A stretch of 64,000 nt of DNA from NCBI RefSeq assembly GCF_000150705.2, contig NW_015440948.1, positions 757,459 to 821,458 on the forward strand, written 5' to 3'. A program made the position numbers and the translations under genes. Numbering within the stretch: position 1 is the stretch's first letter; the number at the start of each line of letters is the position of its first letter. This document shows, piece after piece, positions 48,801 through 58,569 of this stretch. This DNA comes from Paracoccidioides lutzii Pb01 (lineage: Eukaryota; Ascomycota; Eurotiomycetes; Onygenales; Ajellomycetaceae). Below the pieces are notes generated by a model that was given only the letters and a program-made list of their open reading frames with translations, did not search any database and had not been told where the DNA came from.

Positions 48801-50441
48801 TTCGCTGGAAACGGAATCAACCGATTCGGAATCGACCGGCTTAGTTTCATCTTTTCGTCGTGGAGAGCGGGTCACCCGTGGCTTATATCTTTTCTTGGGG
48901 GCGTGAGATGGTGCTTTTATCAGCTGAAGCTGACTACCATGCAGAGCTCGTTCTTTTTCGTCTTTAAGAAAATCGGCCATTCGTTTATAACCGTTATGGG
49001 TTTCAAAATGGAGAAACGGAATATGCAAAACGGTTAACCTATGAATTGAAATACCGTATCAATCATCCGACTTACAAATAACATGATTTGTTCTGCTTTG
49101 TCATTGCCTAAAGAGGAGCCCAGAGACTGTTGTCCACACATTAGCAACGAGAGAGACGTTTTATGGGCGGAAATGATGTACTTTGACAGTTCGACAAAGG
49201 GGCCTCATGTAAGAGGAGTGAGTTGCGGTAGCCCGATATTGCTGACCGATGGAATTGGTTAATGCGAGTTTCGATTTTGACTCTTCGCTCAATATTACAG
49301 CCTCTGGATCTCGTTCACCGAAATGTCGGCTTACTAGAATCTATTGGATATTAGTGCCTCATTTCATTTGTTTAATTTTCATTTTATTTTGGGGTATTAT
49401 GAGGACGAAATTCATACCTCCACCCATTCCATCTAAAATGAAGTTAGGTCACAGCCTTGTTGCACTCATTTGGGGGGACTAACTCACATTATTTGCGGGC
49501 AGGTGATACCACCTAAAACTGCGTTGCCTATCCATCCTCTTCTCCTTTGCAGAATTCATTATAGCTTCTGCTCCTTTTCCATAGAGCATGTCGTACACTG
49601 ACATTGTCTTCTCAATTCGCTGCTCAGTTCCTTCAACAAAGAAATCAATAACGGTGCCTTCAAATCCCCGACAACAACTTAATTTATCGATCTGATCATC
49701 CGGAAGGACTGGCGCCGTGTATTGAATCTGCGGTTTGGCCTTCCGATTTTCAACTGACGGACCTTGCAGTACGCGGTCCGATCGAAGCAATTCCATCATG
49801 GGGGAACCTTCGATCGCCAAGTCCTCCACCGTTTGGCCATTGTCATCTCGTAGATACTTATTAGCACCATTCTCGAGCAAGAACTCCACGATATCCAAAT
49901 GGCCATGGATAACAGCGTTGAACAATGGAGTAGATCTATATGGAGTCAATGTGTCGATATCCGCTCTGTTTTCGAGAAGTACCTTCGCAACATCCGCGTG
50001 CCCATTAAGAAGTGCTTGATAAAATGCCGTATATTCCGTTTCCTCATTAAAAGACTCCACATCGGCATTGAATCGTAGTAAAAGCTTGACCAATGTTAGA
50101 TTCCCTAACTCAGCGGCTATATGTAGCGGTTTGCTTCCGTTGTAGTCTGCAGTTTCGGTGTTAGAGCCGGCTTTGAGCAGGAGTTCTACCAGCAGCTCAT
50201 AATCATTAATCACCGCTAGGTGAAGAGCTGTACGTCCATTGTCGTCTTTGGCTCTCAGATCAACGCCTTTGTCAAGCAGGAGCCGCAGCTCGTCTTCGTT
50301 TCCTTCGCTCGCGACCTCAAGAACTCGCAGACTCTGTGAGTCAAAGTGGGGTTGTGCCTCATCCTGAGGATAAGGATTGGTTGTAGGATCTAGATCGGCA
50401 TCTTCGTGCTCATTGCCCAAAGGTTCACGGTCGCCATCCAT
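45867..50441 (-). CDS. Ankyrin-repeat protein with C-terminal CorA-like membrane domain
   Basis: Model: complement(join(45867..46168,46222..46324,46383..46598,46649..46987,47044..47597,47654..49038,49083..49126,49182..49340,49418..49432,49488..50441)), 4071 nt, 1356 aa, all phases consistent. The N-terminal third carries at least five ankyrin repeats (DDNGRTALHLAVINDYELLV, NGSKPLHIAAELGNLTLVKL, STPLFNAVIHGHLDIVEFLL, DDNGQTVEDLAIEGSPMMEL). A 15-nt exon (MEWVE) and a linker with THSSYMRPLCR follow. Next come VLHIPFLHFETHNGYKRMAD, a disordered segment, MVDQLWLWILNDDTVISCFP, a coiled coil (LYNLLDLKQKQNNVSEALSA, RKQAETASDQ), and two TM helices typical of CorA-like folds (TIIFLPLSFMAAFFAINLDA; SIPFILIAL). 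Two further hydrophobic segments close the protein. Ligand and transport activity are unknown; the canonical CorA GMN motif was not seen. Confidence 0.85.
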
Positions 50442-51405
50442 TTTGAAAGTCAGTTATTTGAGGGATTTCATTTTCAGAAGGAAGAAAGAATTTCGACGTT
50501 CTTCTGTATGAGGTGGAGCTTCATTTTGGGACTATATCAAGTTAAAATCTATCCGGCAGATGGTTCATGCTAATGATCCTGGCAGGAGGATCAGGCTATC
50601 TCCGTTCTTCTATGGCTTGCTGTAAAGTAACCAGAGGTCCAGAGACCCACATCCCCATTGGCCTATGCTTGAATTCTCAACACTTTGATAGAGGGGAATA
50701 TTAATAGCTGGCAGCTGCTGATTTGATGAGATCCAAAAATCTGCACCCACCCTTGGCGAATTTTCGAAATATATAACGGACATTATGATCGCCCCGAATT
50801 CTTTGCACATCATTTCACAAAGCATAAAAAGGCAGCCATGGCAGCATGGCGGACCCTTCATGATTATATATTGCTCATTTATTTTAGAAGTATTTAATAA
50901 GTGTTTTTTGCGTAAAGCGTGGGAAGACTTGTGGTTGAAGGAGCACCGAAATAGCCTTATTTATGGGTAACTATCTACGAGTATACCTAAGTATTTAGGG
51001 AGTGAAGGCAAGGTGGAAACCTGAGGGCATATTGATCACCAATAGTTACTGTAAAGTTATTCTTGGAAGTTCGAATGAGGGAATTTATTAGGAAACAAAG
51101 AGCTTAATTTCTATGCCACAGAGAGCAATCTCAACAAGAGTAAGATTCATCAAGTTGTACCAAGTGTACGGAGTATTAGTTAAATAAGGGGTTAAATTGG
51201 GGCCATCCAACCAGCGGCCGCCTTGGTCTCTCCACCGAAATGTGTCAGCGCTTCACCGCGATTTATTAAGTTGTCCAACTCATCTCCAACATAGTCGACC
51301 ATAACAATAATTTCTTACCTGCCATGATTCTCTGTTTGAAACTATCCCCATATTAACTGATTATCCGAACTATCTGAAGGAAAAGAGGAGGGTCTATATA
51401 GCACA
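50442..51405. other. Intergenic region between ankyrin-CorA and SEC53
   Basis: Divergent promoter interval of about 960 bp. No gene or repeat of note was seen; only short chance frames. Confidence 0.5.
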
Positions 51406-51537
51406 ATGGCCGAAGCAGCAGGAGTTTACCCACCGCTCGAGGCCAGGCCGCTCAAAGGCACCATCTGCCTGTTTGATGTCGATAAGACTCTAACACCAGC
51501 CAGAGGAGTGCGTGGCATATTCTTCCCTTATTGTTCT

Positions 51538-51578
<41 letters not shown>

Positions 51579-52654
51579 CATTTTCTCTTTTTGGCTCCAG
51601 TTGTTCGGTTTCCATGAAACAGAAACCTTTGCATTTTGGAAACGAATGCTTACACTACTTGTTTTGTGTAGACTGTCGCCCCCGAGATGCTGCAGCTGCT
51701 CTCGCAATTAAGGCATAAATGCGCCATTGGATTCGTGAGTTACGCCTCATCCCCATGTTCTTGGGTTATCCGGAAGCAATTACTTTCCGCATTAGTGACC
51801 CAATATCCTAAACGCACGAAAATTCTCTAGGTCGGCGGATCCAATCTAGCCAAACAACAAGAACAGTTAGGCACCCAAACAACTGATGTTACTACGCTCT
51901 TCGACTTCTGCTTCGCGGAAAATGGCCTTACAGCGTATCGACTTGGGAATCCCATGTCATCCAACAGCTTCATCAAGTGGCTAGGCGAAGAGAAGTACCA
52001 GAACCTCATTGATTATTGCTTGCGGTACATTTCTAGCGTGAAGCTTCCGAGGAAGAGAGGGACCTTTGTGGAATACAGAAATGGAATGGTCAATATTAGT
52101 CCTGTGGGGAGAAGCGCAAGCGTGGAAGAGAGGAACGAATTTGAGGAGTATGTTGTCTCCTTTGCTGTGACCCAGATGCTGGCTTCACGTGGTGTTCCTG
52201 AGATATTAATCCACCGAAATAGGTTTGATAAGGTACACAACATCCGGAAGAACCTCGTTGAGGCTCTGAGGAAAGAATTCGCCGACTATGGCCTCACGTA
52301 AGTTCTCACTTTAACTCATCGCACACGACTCCTTCATTACGAGACTTTAAGGGACTCCATTTGAATCCCATTGACTTACTTCGTTAACACGTGCTTCCAC
52401 ACAGCTTCTCCATTGGCGGGCAAATCTCCTTCGACGTCTTCCCTACCGGTTGGGATAAAACTTACTGTCTACAACACGTTGAGGCGGAGAAAAATATTAG
52501 CGGTGTCGATTACACCACCATCCATTTTTTCGGTGACAAATGCTTCAAAGGAGGAAACGATCATGAAATTTACGAGGATTCCCGGACGATTGGCCATGAG
52601 GTTACAGGTCCGGATGATACAATGAGACAATTGAAGGAACTATTCAATCTGTGA
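51406..52654 (+). CDS. SEC53: Phosphomannomutase
   Basis: Interconverts mannose-6-phosphate and mannose-1-phosphate for GDP-mannose, feeding N-glycosylation, GPI anchors and cell-wall mannan. Model: join(51406..51507,51672..51734,51831..52297,52405..52654), 882 nt, 293 aa, longer than yeast Sec53 (about 254 aa) partly at the N-terminus. HAD motif I reads CLFDVDKTLTPARG, with Lys where Gly is usual after the second Asp. It continues TVAPEMLQLLSQLRHKCAIG, FVGGSNLAKQQEQLG, GTFVEYRNGMVNISPVGR and FSIGGQISFDVFPTGWDKTY. HFFGDKCFKGGNDHEIYEDS is the metal-binding C-terminal core. Intron 1 contains a 39-nt T run. Confidence 0.94.
51540..51578 (+). repeat. 39-nt poly-T run in SEC53 intron 1
   Basis: Uninterrupted T run inside the 164-nt first intron, between donor GTGCGT (51508) and acceptor GTGTAG (51671). 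Length is likely variable and prone to sequencing error. Confidence 0.9.
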
Positions 52655-53495
52655 ATTGATACGGGTTGAGGGCAGGGAGAAAGGGTTCCAAGCAGCGAAG
52701 GAACAGTCCCACGCAGACGCCGGATTTCTGCTACAACGTATTGGTGATGATTTAGTGAATGGCATTCGGATTTTCTTTCAAACTTTTTTGATGTGGTGTT
52801 TGTTGAGATGGGAAGCATTATCTATGCCCTGGTAATTGTGGCTGGGACTTTTTGCATCTTGAAGCGCTAGCGGATACCACAAAAGCTGACATTTCAATAA
52901 CGATGGAGAGATGTTCCGTATAGACGGGATCGTTAATATAACAGGCAATAATTGTCTTGAATACCCTCCCACTTCAACATCCTAATGAACTGCTAAAACA
53001 AGCGCTCAGTTTTTCCTCGATCACCAATCAGGAGCGTTCAGAATAGCATTTATCGAAGTTTAACAATCCTCAATGGGGGAATTCTTATCCAAATTGATAT
53101 CAAGGCTGGTGAAGAGTATAACTATGGGCTGGGTATCATATCCAGATACCATTGACCTATTAAAAACACTTGTCCTCATAATTTGGCGCTTCTCAGCAGA
53201 TAAGGTTGGTGGGGATGGTAGATCTCGTATTGGAAGGATACACGGTACGCGGAATCATGCATTGGGCGGCAGGTTCACCTACGCGCTTATCACATGATAT
53301 CCCGAAATCTCGGCTTTCACAGGCTCCGATATTCAACAAATCGACAAACTTTCAACATCTTCGCTGTTCTGGGATCTCCATTTTGGTTGTTACCACGACT
53401 CCGGCCTCTTTTATCATGAATACGGCTCTTGGTAGTGGCCGTAGCTAATACGTACAACCCTATCCGACTCCATTCTATCATCTACCCGGACCTCC
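52655..53495. other. Intergenic region between SEC53 and CCDC90-like gene
   Basis: No gene recognised. A 74-codon plus-strand frame (53073-53297) has no domain or intron support. Confidence 0.45.
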
Positions 53496-54585
53496 ATGGC
53501 GAACTCGAAGCAGGTTATCAATCTCCCTCGCTTCCCTGCCCAACCCATAACCTGGAATGCGTCATCTTCCATCACCAATTCGCTCTTGGTGACAGCCAGA
53601 CCCACTGCTGGACTGTCTCTGCATCTATATGCTTCAAAACAGCCACCACAAGCAGTTTCCAACCGATCCCTACCCACCTCTCTGGCATATCCCCTATACA
53701 GCCCCCCATCGTTACTCTCGAGATCCTACTTTACGTCCGCGACCAAGCCACTCCCCTCAACCACCACTCTCCATGACACCTCCTCCTCTCCAATTAGGCA
53801 TGATGGCGTATGCGTCGCAATATTCAAGCCCGCCCGCCGCGCCTTTCACAACACTCCAGCCAACCAGAGAGATCACCATTTCGATACACTCAAGATTGTC
53901 CAGCGACTCAAGCGCGAAGGGTTTAGCGAGGAGCAGGCAGTAGCTTTAATGAAAGTTCTGAATGATGTGATAGAAGAGTCGATTCAAAATTTGAAGCGAA
54001 CTATGGTTCTAAGAGAGGGTACGGTTTCCCCCCCTTTTCCCGTTCTACAACTACCGACCTCTATGCCCCTGTAACAGCCCATGATTCTAACCTTTCTACT
54101 CGTTTTCAAAACAGATTCCGAACGTTTGACATATACTCAAAAGGTTGACTTTGCTAAACTTCGTTCCGAACTCTTAAATTCCGACTCAACTGAAGCTCAA
54201 CTAACCCGCGCATCCCACGATCGAATTGCGGGCGATATCCAGAAGCTAAACTCCCGCCTCCGCGACGAAATAGGGCGTACACAGGCGTCCGTGAGACTAG
54301 ATTTGAACCTGGAAAAGGGCCGGATTCGAGAAGAGGCAAACGGGCAGGAGATGAGAATCAAGGAGACAGAAACCAGAATTGAGCAGGAAGTTGCTGGGCT
54401 AAGGGAGAGAGTTGAAGCCGTGAAGTTTTCGACTTTGCAATGGCTAATGTATTATCACCCAACCCGCATTTGTTTGATCCTGCTTTCTCACGGTTCCTTA
54501 CTAATTATGAAAATTTTGTTTGTACAGGGGTGTCTGCACGGGTACCGCTGCCCTCATTTTGGGTGCTTGGCGCCTATTAATGTGA
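53496..54585 (+). CDS. Mitochondrial CCDC90/MCUR1-like (DUF1640) protein
   Basis: Inner mitochondrial membrane protein of the family that includes human MCUR1/CCDC90B and yeast Fmp32. Model: join(53496..54018,54115..54448,54528..54585), 915 nt, 304 aa. The N-terminal ~120 residues are rich in Ser, Pro, Arg and Thr, fitting a mitochondrial presequence and linker. The family core begins HHFDTLKIVQRLKREGFSEE and QAVALMKVLNDVIEESIQNL; after the first intron YTQKVDFAKLRSELLNSDST leads into a long coiled coil (IQKLNSRLRDEIGRTQASVR, EIKETE-type RIKETETRIEQEVAGLRERV). The last exon supplies the C-terminal TM segment GVCTGTAALILGAWRLLM. Family roles include complex IV or proline metabolism and calcium-uniporter regulation; which applies here is unknown. 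Confidence 0.85.
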
Positions 54586-54868
54586 TGGAGACCTTCGATC
54601 TTCCAGATCAAAGATGGGAAACACATCCCAAATTTTAACTTCTAAGAATAATAGGAGTGACGAGGTCTCAAGAATCCCAGCTTGAAAGATGGAGGAATGG
54701 AGATACCATTTCTCACAACAATCTTGGAACATCAGCATTACCAGCAAACAGATGAGGTCTTCTGTGCATGCTTGACAAGTAAATATTTTTGGTTCCCCAA
54801 TAATGTATATTATGAACTCAAACAAAGCACATACCAAGTGTATGCAGTGCAGTTGATAAATGTTCTTT

Positions 54869-55924
54869 CTAGGCCATAGCCTCCTTGTCATCAGGGCCTC
54901 TGATTCTTTTCCTTAGCCCTCGAATCTCATTCTTTTTTGATTCTTTTGCTCCTCGCAATTTGCGCTGTTTTGCCAATGTCTGTTGTCCAAGCGAACCCCC
55001 TCCCATAACCTCACAGCATCCTCGCAGAAATGACTCAATCGCAACCAATGGAACCCCATGCCTCATACCTGTCTCCCCGTCCCATGAAGAATGCAATCCA
55101 ACCAACCCTCCATCCACCACCCGCAAAAGCGGAGCGCCCGAATGACCCCAATAAGTCCAGGCATCATGCTTTAATGTTCCAATTTCTGAATTATCACACA
55201 GATCTACACCAGGTGTTGTACCACGCAACGCACCCCGGGATACTTCTATAAGATTATATTCGGTTTTACGGGCAGTTGCGGACTCCAGATCCTCGCTTCC
55301 GGGCTGACCGATGCATATGATCGGAGTTTTTACTGTGGATTTACCAGGACAAAGCGTGACAAACGGGAACGAAGCTCCCATTGCAGCACTCCCATCCACA
55401 TATGCGCCTGCAGCATCAGACTCCGCAGCGACGATCTTCAGAAGAGCAAGGTCCCGCTTCGCGTCCCAAACGCGGCACTCGGCCAGAACAGCCTGCCCGT
55501 CGTAAAAAAGCAGCCAGCGTGTTTTGGAAGAAGTACTGTAGTCTTCATACGTGTCGCCGAAACAATGGGCACAGGTAATCACCCAGCCTGCCGGGTCTAT
55601 ACAAACTGCGCTTCCTGCTTCATGCTGTGCAAATATCAGGCTGGCTGCGAGCGCATTTTGGAGATGCGCGTCTGGTAATGATGCGCGGGTACTTGGCGCA
55701 TCGAGAGATAGGCGGTCTTGTTTTTTGCGAAGGAGTTTTAGATCCGTGGGTGAGAGGTTGGGGAGGTTTGAGCCTCGGGTGATTTTCTCTATTAAATTTT
55801 TAGGACTTTGGGGGATTGGGGCGTTGGAAATGCTGATAGATGGGGCAGTACTGGGTATTGATGAGGGGTGGGCTTGTTGCCGTGTGGATGGTCTTAGATT
55901 TAGTCTACGTGTGGTACTCGACAT
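54869..55924 (-). CDS. Trypsin-fold serine protease with basic C-terminal tail
   Basis: Single-exon gene, 351 aa. A Ser/Pro/Arg-rich N-terminus is followed by a trypsin-like fold: GSAVCIDPAGWVITCAHCFG (catalytic His), CRVWDAKRDLALLKI (catalytic Asp) and DAWTYWGHSGAPLLRVVDGG (catalytic Ser in GHSGAP), then LVGLHSSWD. There is no signal peptide or disulphide-rich pattern, so it is probably intracellular, unlike digestive trypsins. The tail QRKLRGAKESKKNEIRGLRK is strongly basic and could serve as a nuclear signal or DNA contact. Substrate unknown. Its 3' end faces the CCDC90-like gene, with 283 bp between stop codons. Confidence 0.8.
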   Translation of the reverse strand: MSSTTRRLNLRPSTRQQAHPSSIPSTAPSISISNAPIPQSPKNLIEKITRGSNLPNLSPTDLKLLRKKQDRLSLDAPSTRASLPDAHLQNALAASLIFAQHEAGSAVCIDPAGWVITCAHCFGDTYEDYSTSSKTRWLLFYDGQAVLAECRVWDAKRDLALLKIVAAESDAAGAYVDGSAAMGASFPFVTLCPGKSTVKTPIICIGQPGSEDLESATARKTEYNLIEVSRGALRGTTPGVDLCDNSEIGTLKHDAWTYWGHSGAPLLRVVDGGLVGLHSSWDGETGMRHGVPLVAIESFLRGCCEVMGGGSLGQQTLAKQRKLRGAKESKKNEIRGLRKRIRGPDDKEAMA

Positions 55925-56501
55925 AATCGACGATGTTAATGAGATTTCAACGGATGCTCATACTATTTTCCCGATATATATCAGCATTATTTGAGATGTT
56001 GCGCTTGACAACCCCTCAAGGATTAGTCAAAATGACAAATAGCAGCCAACAAATCTCCTATTAGGGTTAGGCACCTGGGCAGAAGCCGTTGGGTATGATT
56101 AACTCGTTATCAGGTGACTTAACCATGTATATAATCCGGGTCAATTCCAAGTTTTCCAGCGTTGAAGCTTTCATCAAATTGTTCTCCGATATGCCGTACT
56201 TATGTACTTCAAGTAAACTTGAAAGTACTAAAAATGGTTTATTGTCTACGATGATTGAGGTTGTTCTGACAAGCACAAGATCTCGGTTTTCAAATTAAAC
56301 CAACTTTGATAATAACTAGGTTATATCGAACATAGTATCGGTATGTCTACATTTCTGCTTCAATACTAAGAGAATACGTAGCAACTAGGTCTAATTTATA
56401 CAGAGGTGTGGGTGACGCTAGTGTAAGCGAGAAATAAAAGGAAAGATCAACAGGTCACTCCATACAGGGCAGATCAATATCCATCAATAAAGCCCTTTGC
56501 A
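55925..56501. other. Divergent promoter interval
   Basis: Between the protease and the PNGase A-like gene. It contains a small 69-codon frame open on both strands around 56067-56298, judged chance. Nothing else seen. Confidence 0.45.
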
Positions 56502-56853
56502 ATGGATATCAATTCACTGCCCTTCCCGAGTGAGAAGGGCACAACGCATCACAACTCTGAAAGCGTGAGCCTCATAACATCGGTTCGAAAGAATGGACCC
56601 CGACATTCCAAGGGCACAGTCTGCATTTTCGCGGTATTCCTTGTACTTTTCTATAGATTTATCGTCCTCCCCCACTCAGTGATACCGGGGAAATGGAGTT
56701 CTCAGACCAATAGGACACAGCTCCAAGTATTTCAGATATACAAACCACTCCCCGGTGGTCCACCGAACAATGACCCATCAGAGGGATGCAATAGGGAACT
56801 TTTATTGATGAAACATGAGTTTGGGTTTAGCTATGGACATCCTTTTGTTGGTA

Positions 56854-56888
<35 letters not shown>

Positions 56889-58569
56889 TTATTTATTTAT
56901 TTAATTTTTTTTCAAATAATCTAGACCGAGAATGGAAACGTCCAGTGCCAGTTCATTGATATATATCTACAAAGGAAACTATGTGCCTCCTAAGTGCGAT
57001 TTTGACACTGTGATTATGAACCTGACGGTCACATCCAAAGGTCGCCAGTTTGATAGATTAGCACTTATGTTTCTCGGTGATACTGAGGTTTTCCGCACGT
57101 CAACCGCTGAGCCTACGCCAAATGGGATTGTTTGGACATATCTCAAGGACGTGTCCCTTTACAAGGCTCTGTGGATGGAACCTCAAAAACTTATCTTCGA
57201 TCTCGGGAACCTAATCGATGAAACTTACACAGGTCCCTTTAACGTATCACTGACAGCAGCGTATTCGTTAAGAAATCGTGACATCAGAACGGCAGATGTT
57301 ATTCTTCCTATTTCCGCACAGCGCTCAGAGGTAGGCTTACCGAGCGCGTTCAACCTTCCAGATAGCAATGCGAGTGTCATACACAGTATACCTGACGATG
57401 CCTACCGGGCAGTTGTATCCATATCCGCCTGTGGTCAATCTACTGAGGAATTTTGGTACACGAACGTCCTCTCGTCAGACACTTATACTTTTAATCAAAC
57501 AACTGGACCTTTATATGGATATTCCCCTTTTCGCGAAGTTCAACTGCTCATCGACGGTCAATTAGCGGGAGTTGTATGGCCCTTCCCAATTATTTTCACG
57601 GGAGGGATTGCTCCCGGTTTCTGGAGACCTATTGTCGGGATTGATGCTTTTGATTTGCGAGAGCCAGAGATTGATATTACTCCATTTTTACCTGTATTAG
57701 CAGATGGTCAACCGCATTCCTTCAGGATTAATGTTGTTGGTCTAGGGGACGTCAAGGACGGTGAAGCAGAGGTGTCACCACAAGTTGGGTCCTATTGGGT
57801 GGTGACCGGGAAGATTTTCATCTATCTCGACGAAGAATCTGCAACGAAGCGAAGTATGATATCTCCACAGGACAACTCTATTCCCGTTGTTTCGACGCAG
57901 ATGAAATCTAATATCACGCATGAGTGGACGCAGAATCCCCGGACGGGTGCCAATGAAACTCTTTCGTACACAGTCCAAGTATATAGGTCATTATCCGTCA
58001 TCTCACCTTCCTCATCTTGGACTCAAAACCTCGCATTTTCAAACTCCGGGTCGTTTTCCAAGCGAGGCAGGGCTCAATTAAGTAAGCAGAGGACAGATTC
58101 TACATCAAAATCACTTGATTCAGCCTACGGAAGCAACATCACTGTCAGTGAAACAGCCAGCTCTTATCCACTGGAAGTCCACTCAATATATTGGTCCACC
58201 ACTAGTGGTTTAGAAATCCAAGCTTCTTTATCTCGCGGTTTAAAATTTACATATCAGACTGACCTTGACTATTACTCCCCGTACACTCTCACAACCGGCT
58301 CATCGCAATGCGATGCAACGCAGTTTGGCGAGGCGACATATAAATCTATGCATGGCAGATCGTGGTCCACAGGGAACACTACAGAAATTTTCAAAGAAAG
58401 CTCTTGGGTGGAAACATACGGCGTACGAGTTAAGGCAATTAATGGCACTGTTATTGACGCACATATACAACCCACATTGTCCTCCCGGCCTCCAGGTCAG
58501 GAATTCTCCCCGGGTAGAGACAGCGTTAGGGCGATGCTAGGAAGGGGACCAGGCAGAAGCAAACCTTGA
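56502..58569 (+). CDS. Peptide:N-glycosidase A-like amidase (PNGase A family)
   Basis: Member of the peptide N4-(N-acetyl-glucosaminyl) asparagine amidase A family, predicted to remove N-glycans from glycopeptides. Model: join(56502..56850,56975..58569), 1944 nt, 647 aa. An N-terminal cytosolic part is followed by one hydrophobic segment (GTVCIFAVFLVLFYRFIVLP), suggesting a type II anchor or uncleaved signal; the rest would be lumenal or external. Exon 1 ends FGFSYGHPFVG; exon 2 starts NYVPPKCDFDTVIMNLTVTS, then GRQFDRLALMFLGDTEVFRT, STAEPTPNGIVWTYLKDVS, PLYGYSPFREVQLLIDGQLA and GVVWPFPIIFTGGIAPGFWR. The intron (56851-56974) carries a 31-nt T run right after the donor and ends in the weak acceptor CTACAAAG. 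Several sequons are present. Confidence 0.87.
56856..56886 (+). repeat. 31-nt poly-T run in PNGase A-like intron
   Basis: Starts five bases after the GTAAG donor and is followed by TTTA repeats. It acts as an oversized polypyrimidine tract ahead of two candidate acceptors (TCTAG ending 56924; CAAAG ending 56974). Confidence 0.9.

Noticed and set aside
41423..50441. Possible co-regulated cluster of URA5, FIG1 and ankyrin-CorA genes
   Set aside because: Different pathways, mixed strands, and a transposon lies between; no shared motif seen.
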